DNA of 8,675 bases from Acidobacteriota bacterium (lineage in GTDB: Bacteria; Acidobacteriota; Terriglobia; Acidiferrales; UBA7541): the NCBI GenBank assembly GCA_003153585.1, contig PLZZ01000065.1:1-8675 (forward strand), read 5' to 3'. Position 1 is the first letter of the stretch, and every line of letters starts with the position of its first letter. The position numbers and the translations under genes were made by a program. Below are positions 1 through 5,749 of the stretch, piece by piece. A model generated the notes under the pieces. That model did not search any database. It was not told the DNA's origin and saw nothing but the letters and a program-made list of their open reading frames with translations.

Positions 1-2010
1 ATGCCGAGTGGATCCTCTCGCAGTTCAAGGAATGGGGATGGGACGCCCACTCCCAAGGAGCGCTTGCTGGAAATGATAGCGCCCACAAAATTCACGGCCA
101 AGCTTCAGGAACCGCCGGTCTCCGCTGACCCCACCTCGAATCAGCAGAACGAGCAGTTGCCTACTTACAATGCCTATTCGATTGACGGCGACGTAACCGC
201 GCCGCTTGTTTTCGCCAATTACGGCGTGCCCGAAGACTACGACAAATTGGATCGCCTCGGAGTTTCCGTAAAAGGCGCGATCGTGATTGTGCGATACGGC
301 GGAGCGTGGCGCGGCGTCAAACCGAAAGTCGCCGCCGAGCACGGCGCGATCGGCTGCCTGATCTATTCCGATCCGCATGACGACGGTTACTCCGTCGAGG
401 ATGTCTTCCCCAAGGGTCCCATGCGTCCCGCGGACGGCGTTCAGCGAGGCAGCGTAATGGATTTCCCGGCTACGAATCCAGGAGACCCACTCACACCGGG
501 CGTTGGAGCTACGCACGACGCCAAGCGAATCCCCATCAAGGACAATCCCTCGCTCACCAAGATTCCCGTGATGCCGATTTCCTACGGTGACGCGCAGCCG
601 CTCCTCGCAGCGCTCGAAGGCCCCATGGCTCCAGAGGAGTGGCGCGGCACTCTCGCCATTCCCTACCACGTTGGTCCGGGGGCCGCGAAAGTTCACCTGA
701 AGCTGGCATTCAACTGGGACACCGTGCCGCTGTATGACGTCGTCGCTAAGATCCCCGGAGCCGAGCAGCCCGATCAATGGGTTCTGCGCGGCAATCACGA
801 AGACGGCTGGGTCAATGGCGCGGAAGACCCCATCTCCGGCCAAGTGGGCATGCTGGAAGAGGCTCGCGCGCTGGGAGAATTGGTCAAGCAAGGCTGGCGC
901 CCCAAGAGAACTATCATCTATTGCGCGTGGGACGGCGAAGAAGAAGGCCTTCTCGGCTCAACCGAGTGGGCCGAAGCACACGACAAAGAGCTGACGCAGA
1001 ACGGAGTCGCCTACATCAATAGCGACGGCAATGGCCGCGGCTACTTTTTTGTGGGCGGTTCGCAATCGCTCGAACATTTCATGAACGGCGTCTCCCGAGA
1101 TATTCAAGATCCCGAGACGAAGCTTCCCGTCAGACAGCGTGCTTTCCTCCGCGCCGTCGAACGCGCGCACAACGATGAAGACCGCAAGGAGATCCGCCAG
1201 CGTGCAGACCTGCGTATGCCGGCCTTAGGTTCCGGGAGCGACTACACGGCGTTCATAGACCACTTGGGCATCGCTTCCATGAATTTGGGTTACGGCGGCG
1301 AGGACAACGGTGGAATTTACCACTCGATTTACGACGATTTTTACTGGTACACGCATTTTAGCGATACCGATTTCGTCTACGGCCGCGCTCTGTCTCAGAC
1401 CGCAGGCACTGCGATCATGCGGCTAGCTGACTCCGATCTGCTGCCATTTGAATTTACGGACTTCGCCGACACTATCCATCTCTACTTGAAGCAACTTAAA
1501 AAACTTGCTGATACTTCGAGGGACGAAGCCATCGAACGCAACAAGAACCTCGACGATGGACTCTACGCCGCCACAAACGATCCGCGCCATCCGACCGTAG
1601 CCCCACCGCGGTTGGACGTTCCCCCGCATCTGAATTTCGCGCCTCTCGACAACGCCGCCGATGCTCTTACTCAGAGCGCCCAGCGTTATCACGACGCTCT
1701 CGCCAAGGCCTGGAGTGCCGCAGTTCCCCCCGCGACGCTCCAAGACTTGAACCGGAAACTAATCGACAGTGAGCGACGGCTCACTACTGAGCAAGGCCTG
1801 CTCCGCCGGCCATGGTACAAGCACATGATCGACGCACCCGGCGTCTATTCCGGTTACGGCGCGAAGACCATTCCCGGAGTACGCGAGGCCATCGAGCAAA
1901 AACACTGGGAGGAAGCCAATTCCGAGATCACGCGGGTTTCGACCGTGCTGGAAAACGAGGCGGCGCTGATCAACTCTGCGGCGCAAGAACTCGAACAAGT
2001 CAAACCCTGA
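1..2010 (+). CDS. M28 family metallopeptidase, glutamate carboxypeptidase II/transferrin-receptor-like (5' end off window, probable frameshift)
   Basis: This is a zinc aminopeptidase/carboxypeptidase that probably trims peptides outside the cytoplasm. Domains in order are a protease-associated (PA) insert (about residues 55-215), the M28 catalytic core (about 235-480), and a C-terminal TFR-type dimerisation domain (about 540-665). Aligned from memory with human GCPII, every metal and catalytic residue is present: H266 (GNHEDGW), D276 (AEDPISG), catalytic E313 and ligand E314 (WDGEEEG), D342 (INSDG) and H441 (IYHSIY). The arginines that give GCPII its glutamate preference (motif GRARY) are replaced by MNLGY, so the substrate is probably not a glutamate dipeptide. 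Base 1 is an in-frame ATG, but the first ~16 residues look unlike the family, while another frame encodes the expected upstream sequence (see 3-50). No signal peptide is visible because the true 5' end lies outside the window. The gene converges on 2060. The family call is firm; intactness is doubtful. Confidence 0.9.
   Translation: MPSGSSRSSRNGDGTPTPKERLLEMIAPTKFTAKLQEPPVSADPTSNQQNEQLPTYNAYSIDGDVTAPLVFANYGVPEDYDKLDRLGVSVKGAIVIVRYGGAWRGVKPKVAAEHGAIGCLIYSDPHDDGYSVEDVFPKGPMRPADGVQRGSVMDFPATNPGDPLTPGVGATHDAKRIPIKDNPSLTKIPVMPISYGDAQPLLAALEGPMAPEEWRGTLAIPYHVGPGAAKVHLKLAFNWDTVPLYDVVAKIPGAEQPDQWVLRGNHEDGWVNGAEDPISGQVGMLEEARALGELVKQGWRPKRTIIYCAWDGEEEGLLGSTEWAEAHDKELTQNGVAYINSDGNGRGYFFVGGSQSLEHFMNGVSRDIQDPETKLPVRQRAFLRAVERAHNDEDRKEIRQRADLRMPALGSGSDYTAFIDHLGIASMNLGYGGEDNGGIYHSIYDDFYWYTHFSDTDFVYGRALSQTAGTAIMRLADSDLLPFEFTDFADTIHLYLKQLKKLADTSRDEAIERNKNLDDGLYAATNDPRHPTVAPPRLDVPPHLNFAPLDNAADALTQSAQRYHDALAKAWSAAVPPATLQDLNRKLIDSERRLTTEQGLLRRPWYKHMIDAPGVYSGYGAKTIPGVREAIEQKHWEEANSEITRVSTVLENEAALINSAAQELEQVKP
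3..50 (+). other. Out-of-frame N-terminal fragment of the M28 peptidase
   Basis: Read from base 3, this stretch encodes AEWILSQFKEWGWDAH. This is the helix that precedes the PA domain in bacterial M28B peptidases and normally continues through a short strand into FPTPKERLLEM. The second half of that motif (PTPKERLLEM) is found directly downstream but in the frame of base 1. About 9-10 family residues are missing between the two pieces. The upstream frame reaches a TGA at 126-128. The simplest reading is a small deletion, not a multiple of three, near bases 46-53. The sequence CCCAC occurs there once, as expected after recombination between two short copies. The cause could be a real mutation or an assembly error. 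Confidence 0.7.
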
Positions 2011-2059
2011 TCGCTCGTTGAGTCGGCTGCACCCGTCGGCACTGCTGTACAGGGAGTTT

Positions 2060-2341
2060 TTATTTTGCAATCGGGCGAGTGCTGGTCGGCGGGACATCCA
2101 GACAAACCATATTTTCGTCGCGCCCGTTCGTCAGCAAGGCGCAGTCAATTCCCTGGGCGCTGCGGATCGCTTCCGTCTGGGTGGCGCCCGCAGCGGTGGA
2201 GCAGTGCATGGCGCCTTTGAACGTAACGCAAACTTCATACTGATTCTGATTTTGTTGCCTTGAAAGATAGACCAGCAAGGCAATGAAAACGACGCCTGCA
2301 AGAATCATGATCATGCGCACTTGAGTTTTGTTCTTCGCCAT
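2060..2341 (-). CDS. Small membrane-anchored protein with four cysteines, function unknown
   Basis: This 93-residue protein is not recognised as any named family. Residues 1-9 are basic and polar, and residues 10-26 form one hydrophobic membrane segment. A soluble tail of about 65 residues follows, with cysteines at 38, 47, 67 and 80. Na/out topology is likely, which would place the tail in the periplasm where the cysteines could form two disulfides. The start at 2341 is preferred over an in-frame ATG nine codons upstream because GAGGAAGGA lies directly before it (2342-2350), placing GAGG 5 bases from the ATG. The gene follows the solenoid gene after 30 bases, so it is probably the last gene of the kinase operon. 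The pattern (VTFKG, Cys, alternating Thr/Ala/Gly, then an EAxRxA helix) resembles small hypothetical proteins I associate with Acidobacteriota. That resemblance is from memory only. Confidence 0.7.
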   Translation of the reverse strand: MAKNKTQVRMIMILAGVVFIALLVYLSRQQNQNQYEVCVTFKGAMHCSTAAGATQTEAIRSAQGIDCALLTNGRDENMVCLDVPPTSTRPIAK

Positions 2342-2371
2342 TCCTTCCTCGCGTAAAATTCCCGGCAAGTT

Positions 2372-3163
2372 TTACGGAATACTTTCGTTCGCATTGTCGG
2401 CACGTCGCGCCAATTCCTGTTGAATATATTTCCGAAAATGCGGCGTCAGCGTTTCGAGCGTCAAAGCGTCCTTCAAATCGCGCAACGTAATATCTGGAAG
2501 AAATTTGAGCAGCGAAGGAACGGGCGTATCCGCATGCCGAACCAAAGCCACGCGCACATTGTACTGCACGGACCATTTCGCATGTTGCGAGATGGCCGTC
2601 ACCACGCGCGCCGGGACTCCCGGCTTCGCGAGAATCTTGAGGATCTGGCTTTCGGTTAACTGAGGATTCGCCAGCGCGAGTTTCACTGCTTGCGGTTGGC
2701 CCTCTGCCAGGACCGCGGCGGCCACACGAGGCGGGCCGCGCCTTGCGAGGGTCAGTTTTTCTCCAATGGGAAGATGTGGCACGCGCGTGAGAATAAATTC
2801 TTCGGCCGCTCGACGAATGTCCGCCGGGGCCGAAGGCAGCAAGCTGAGCCGGACGAGATCGAACAAATAAAGCTGGCGTAACATGGAGATTGCAATACGG
2901 TGCGGAGTTCGCGGATGGCGAGCAAGCCTGAGCCGGATGCTTTCGCTGGAAGTCCACTTCCCTTCCTTGGCGACCGCGGTGAGAAACTCAGTGGAAAGGT
3001 CGAGGCGTTCCAGCAATCGGCTGACGTGAGCCTCTTGCATGTTTGGATTTTCGAGCAAGGCAATCAGGGCTTCCACGTCCGCTTCGTGGATCAGCAGGTC
3101 TAGATCGTCGCCCGAGGCAGACCGCGCGCGCTGCAGGCTTGCGGCGACGTCATCACCCGGCAT
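2372..3163 (-). CDS. Alpha-solenoid (HEAT-like) protein with two tandem ~127-residue repeats, function unknown
   Basis: This is a 263-residue soluble, all-helical protein with no signal peptide, membrane segment or catalytic motif. Residues 33-127 align with 160-254 without gaps at an offset of 127. Shared positions include N39/N166, P40/P167, E44/E171, K69/K196, W70/W197, R82/R209, H83/H210, T86/T213, P87/P214, D102/D229 and L103/L230. Short Leu/Ala-rich helices with NP and TP turns suggest a HEAT or leucine-rich-repeat-variant fold, normally a protein-binding scaffold. The ATG at 3163 lies inside the 3' end of the kinase gene, whose stop is at 3153, giving an 11-base overlap. Translation is therefore probably coupled and the two proteins made together. 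A weak AAAGG precedes the start. A role as partner or regulator of the kinase or of the following membrane protein is a guess from gene order. Confidence 0.8.
   Translation of the reverse strand: MPGDDVAASLQRARSASGDDLDLLIHEADVEALIALLENPNMQEAHVSRLLERLDLSTEFLTAVAKEGKWTSSESIRLRLARHPRTPHRIAISMLRQLYLFDLVRLSLLPSAPADIRRAAEEFILTRVPHLPIGEKLTLARRGPPRVAAAVLAEGQPQAVKLALANPQLTESQILKILAKPGVPARVVTAISQHAKWSVQYNVRVALVRHADTPVPSLLKFLPDITLRDLKDALTLETLTPHFRKYIQQELARRADNANESIP
2474..3067 (-). repeat. Internal duplication within the solenoid gene (two units, 127-codon period)
   Basis: The best-conserved core of the first unit is codons 33-103 (bases 2855-3067). That of the second is codons 160-230 (bases 2474-2686). 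The two match at protein level with no insertion or deletion over about 70 residues. Both carry NP, then KW 31 residues from the Asn, then RH 13 residues after the Trp, then TP, then DL. At DNA level the copies have diverged, so the duplication is old and maintained by selection on the protein. Confidence 0.8.
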
Positions 3164-4112
3164 GTGCCTTTCGGTTCTCCAGACGGATCGCCATCCTTGC
3201 TGCAGCCTCGGCGGGCTTCACACGCAGCGGGACCAAAGTAGCGCGCGGCACAACTTTGGCCAGCCCGGATTCGATGGCGGCGTCGAAGAATTTGCTGCGG
3301 CCGATCGTGCCGCCCGATCTCGCAACGGGCACCTCGCGATCTTGCATGCCTAGTTTCTGAAGGACGCTGGAAACTAATTCGGCCAATGATTCCGCGGCGC
3401 TCGAAAGTATTTCGCAGGCAACCGCATCGCCGCGGTCACCCAAGTCAGCGACTAACGGAAAGATTCGCGGAAAAACGTCGTCGGGGTTCTTCACCACCCA
3501 GTCGAGGACGCGGCTCCAGTCTTTGCACCCCAACCAGTGCAACATTTTCTGGGATAGCGCGGTTGAGGGACCGCGTTTCTCTTCGGCGCGAACTACAGCG
3601 GCCAAAGCGCGGCGGCCAATGTCAAAACCGCTTCCTTCGTCGCTGAACCAGGGGCCGCGTCCGCCGGCGCGCGCGATGTGGCCTTCCGCATCGCGTCCAT
3701 AGGCAGCCGAGCCGGTGCCCACAACAAGGATGACGCCTTCGCCATCGCCGACCGCCGCCTGCAGAGTAATCTCGAGATCGGTAGTCACCAAGACCGCGGC
3801 TTGCGGAAATCCGCGCTCGAGGAATACGGCGATTCGCCTGGCTACGACGTCGCGCCCCGCGCCTCCAATGCCCGCGCAAATTCCGAGAATGTCGCTCGAT
3901 TTTAAGTGGCACCTTTCGAGCACCAGATCCGCCGCGTCGCTTAGCGTGAACCACGCCTTTGCGTACCCAGCGCGAATGGGATTCGATGGGCCGGCGGTGG
4001 CGTGTGCCAACACCTTATTTTCGGCATCAACCAGGAAGCAGTCCGTCTTCGTGCCTCCGCCATCGAAGCCGAGATAATAAGCTCCGCCTGGAGGTGCAAT
4101 CTTTTCCGGCAT
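3153..4112 (-). CDS. BadF/BadG/BcrA/BcrD-type ATPase, N-acetylglucosamine kinase-like sugar kinase
   Basis: This is a 319-residue cytoplasmic kinase of the ASKHA fold, close in length to human NAGK. The phosphate-1 loop is at 15-23 (GFDGGGTKT, with D17), and a glycine-rich stretch GICAGIGGAGR is at 77-87. The probable catalytic Asp is D112 in TTDLE, aligning with the TTD of NAGK. The phosphate-2 loop is GTGS at 132-135, followed by SDEGSGFDIG at 157-166. An adenosine-type motif ARSGGTIG lies at 264-271. It is expected to phosphorylate an amino sugar such as GlcNAc using ATP, but the family also includes glucosamine kinases and unrelated CoA-dehydratase activators. It lacks the activators' cysteine cluster, so a sugar kinase is favoured. 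The start at 4112 is chosen because GGTGGAG lies just upstream and the family begins here. A 47-codon extension to 4253 would run into the divergent symporter. It heads an operon with the solenoid gene. Confidence 0.88.
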   Translation of the reverse strand: MPEKIAPPGGAYYLGFDGGGTKTDCFLVDAENKVLAHATAGPSNPIRAGYAKAWFTLSDAADLVLERCHLKSSDILGICAGIGGAGRDVVARRIAVFLERGFPQAAVLVTTDLEITLQAAVGDGEGVILVVGTGSAAYGRDAEGHIARAGGRGPWFSDEGSGFDIGRRALAAVVRAEEKRGPSTALSQKMLHWLGCKDWSRVLDWVVKNPDDVFPRIFPLVADLGDRGDAVACEILSSAAESLAELVSSVLQKLGMQDREVPVARSGGTIGRSKFFDAAIESGLAKVVPRATLVPLRVKPAEAAARMAIRLENRKAHAG

Positions 4113-4115
4113 ATT

Positions 4116-4122
4116 CTCCACC
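4116..4122 (-). promoter_or_regulatory. Ribosome binding site of the kinase gene
   Basis: GGTGGAG on the minus strand ends 3 bases before the ATG at 4112 (GGTGG is 5 bases away). It is the only good Shine-Dalgarno match near the candidate starts of this gene. It decides the 4112 start over the longer open frame. Confidence 0.65.
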
Positions 4123-4126
4123 GTGC

Positions 4127-4156
4127 TTGACAGTTTTCGAAGCGGGCGGTTAGCAT
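4127..4156 (+). promoter_or_regulatory. Sigma-70-like promoter for the sodium:solute symporter
   Basis: A perfect TTGACA lies at 4127-4132. An 18-base spacer separates it from TAGCAT at 4151-4156, which matches TATAAT at 4 of 6 positions. The start site would fall near 4163, giving a leader of about 20 bases before the ATG at 4182. The element sits in the only non-coding spacer between the divergent kinase and symporter genes. I see no equally good promoter for the kinase on the other strand, and no clear operator palindrome. Confidence 0.5.
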
Positions 4157-4181
4157 CGCGCGACTCGGCTTGCGCGGCACA

Positions 4182-5633
4182 ATGCAAATCCACCCAATCG
4201 ATTTCGCGATTCTCGCGCTCTATCTCGTGGGCATCACGCTCTTCGGCGCCCATTTTCGCCGTGGCCAGAAAAATCTGCGCGATTATTTCTTGGGCGGCCG
4301 CAGCGCGCCGTGGTGGGCCATCGCCTGCTCGATCGTCGCGACAGAAACTTCGACGCTCACGATCATTGGGACGCCTGGAATCGCCTACGGCGGAAACCTG
4401 GGATTTCTTCAGCTCGTGCTGGGCTACTTGGTGGCCAGGGTGATTCTATGCATCGTCCTGGTCCCCCAGTACTTCCAGGGGGAATTCTACACGGCTTACC
4501 AGCTTCTGGAGAAGCGTTTCGGGGCGCGCATAAAGTCTGCGGCAGCGGTGGTCTTTGTGTGCACGCGCGCGCTGGCAGAGGGCGTCCGCATTTCCGCAAT
4601 CGGCAAAGTTGTGAGCGTGGCATTCGGCACCGGCGAGCGAACCTCCATACTGATCATCGCCACGCTCACCTTGTTTTACACGTTTGAAGGCGGCATGCGC
4701 GCTGTGATTTGGACAGATGTGATTCAGTTCGCGCTCTACCTAGCGGGTTCCATTGCCGCCTTTTTTTTGCTGCTGCACAAAATTCCCGGCGGCTGGCCCA
4801 CGGTGACCCTGGCGGCTGCCGCCGCGGGCGGAAAACTGACCATTTTCGATTTCGCCTTCAGCTTGACGAAAAGCTACACGTTTTGGTCCGGTCTTCTCGG
4901 CGGGACTTTTCTAACCATGGCAAGTCACGGCACGGACCAGACCATGGTGCAGCGGCTTCTCGCATCGCGCGACGAACGCGACAGCAAAACGGCGCTGCTC
5001 GCAAGCGGCGTGATTATTTTTGCGCAGTTCTCTCTGTTTCTCGTGCTGGGGGTGATGCTTTTCGTTTACGCGCAGCATTTCGCCCTGGCAATACCGGGCG
5101 GCGACCTCGACAAGGTTTATCCTGAATTCATCGTTCACCATATGCCCGTGGGACTCGCGGGCATCGTGCTCGCTTCCATCTTTGCAATTGCGATGTCAAA
5201 CGCGAGTGGCTCGTTGAACTCGCTCGCGTCCTCCAGCATCATAGACTTGAGCGTGCGTCGCGGCGAGGGAGGAGCGCAGTCTCTTGTTCGCTCGCGCAAG
5301 TTGACTCTGGTCTGGGGCATCGTGCTCGGGCTTCTCGGACTAATTCGCTGGGGCCCGGTGCTCGTGGCTGGCCTAACGATTGCATCGATTACGTACGGTG
5401 CCACTCTCGGAGTGTTTTTGCTCGGCACTTGGAATCGCCGCGCAAATGAAACGGGGGCGCTTGTCGGGTTTGTAACCGGCCTCGTGGCCATGGTCGCGGT
5501 TCGATTTCTGACGCCGCTCGCGTGGACTTGGTACGTGCTCGTCGGAACTGTAATCACGTTCGCCGTCGGTTCGTTGGCAAGCGTGTTTGCGACGGGCGCG
5601 AGTAAAAAAGCTCGTGCGCAGCAGCCTTTATAG
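4182..5633 (+). CDS. Sodium:solute symporter, SSS family (PutP/SGLT-like)
   Basis: This is a 483-residue inner-membrane protein with about 13 hydrophobic segments, the normal size for SSS. It couples sodium entry to uptake of an organic solute. The first core helix carries TETSTLTIIGTPGIAYGG (54-71). This lines up with the PutP D55 region, with E55 here in place of Asp and the Gly-x-Pro-Gly kept at 63-66. The second sodium-site helix reads AMSNASGSLNSLAS from 337; S339 matches PutP S340, but N340 replaces the usual Ser/Thr. The ATG at 4182 is preferred to a TTG at 4170; neither has a clear Shine-Dalgarno. The gene is divergent from the BadF-type kinase and shares its spacer, which suggests the imported solute may be the kinase's substrate, for example an amino sugar. 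The family is certain; the substrate is inferred. Confidence 0.92.
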   Translation: MQIHPIDFAILALYLVGITLFGAHFRRGQKNLRDYFLGGRSAPWWAIACSIVATETSTLTIIGTPGIAYGGNLGFLQLVLGYLVARVILCIVLVPQYFQGEFYTAYQLLEKRFGARIKSAAAVVFVCTRALAEGVRISAIGKVVSVAFGTGERTSILIIATLTLFYTFEGGMRAVIWTDVIQFALYLAGSIAAFFLLLHKIPGGWPTVTLAAAAAGGKLTIFDFAFSLTKSYTFWSGLLGGTFLTMASHGTDQTMVQRLLASRDERDSKTALLASGVIIFAQFSLFLVLGVMLFVYAQHFALAIPGGDLDKVYPEFIVHHMPVGLAGIVLASIFAIAMSNASGSLNSLASSSIIDLSVRRGEGGAQSLVRSRKLTLVWGIVLGLLGLIRWGPVLVAGLTIASITYGATLGVFLLGTWNRRANETGALVGFVTGLVAMVAVRFLTPLAWTWYVLVGTVITFAVGSLASVFATGASKKARAQQPL

Positions 5634-5635
5634 AT

Positions 5636-5688
5636 TTTAATTTTATTGTCGCGGAGAAAATAATCGTAACCAGCGCGCATCCGAAGGA
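5636..5688 (+). promoter_or_regulatory. Possible weak promoter and ribosome binding site for the amino acid permease
   Basis: The 30 bases after the symporter stop are unusually AT-rich. AATAAT at 5659-5664 matches TATAAT at 5 of 6 positions, with a poor -35 (TTTAAT, 5636-5641) 17 bases upstream. A start site near 5671 would be followed by AAGGA at 5684-5688, which is 10 bases before an in-frame CTG at 5699. This is a consistent but speculative arrangement. Read-through from the symporter promoter is equally possible. Confidence 0.25.
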
Positions 5689-5749
5689 ACGTCTCGAGCT
5701 GATACGCGGCCTGGGCCCGTGGGCTGCGGCGGCTATCGTTGTCGGCACC
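5645..5749 (+). other. N-terminal coding extension of the permease lacking an ATG, GTG or TTG start
   Basis: The permease frame is open from a TAA at 5603-5605. It reads KERLELIRGLGPWAAAAIVV just before the ATG at 5750. This is the classic APC N-terminus leading into helix 1, so translation must begin upstream of 5750. No ATG, GTG or TTG occurs in frame here. Candidates are CTG at 5699 (with AAGGA 10 bases upstream), CTG at 5711, ATT at 5645 and ATA at 5660. I favour CTG 5699 on ribosome-site grounds, although the family-like residues continue a little further upstream. Confidence 0.6.

Noticed and set aside
25..891. 288-codon open frame on the minus strand inside the peptidase gene
   Set aside because: It is antisense to a gene with clear PA-domain and zinc-site motifs, and its translation resembles no protein family I know. 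It is a shadow of codon bias in a GC-rich gene.
2011..2059. Terminator or regulatory palindrome in the convergent gap (CTGTACAG at 2045-2052)
   Set aside because: An eight-base palindrome is expected by chance. No longer stem or U-tract pairs with it, and the GTCGGC copies nearby are direct repeats, not inverted ones.
2235..2957. 240-codon minus-strand open frame overlapping the solenoid and small membrane genes
   Set aside because: It is in a different frame from the solenoid with its clear internal repeat, and is rich in Arg, Ser, Gly and Ala as expected for an out-of-frame shadow.
4170..4181. TTG at 4170 as the symporter start
   Set aside because: It adds only four residues, has no ribosome site, and would leave almost no leader after the predicted promoter. 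The ATG at 4182 is simpler.
4113..4253. A 47-codon N-terminal extension of the kinase frame up to 4253
   Set aside because: It is rich in charged residues unlike the family and overlaps the divergent symporter start and its promoter. The ATG at 4112 has a good ribosome site and gives the expected kinase length.
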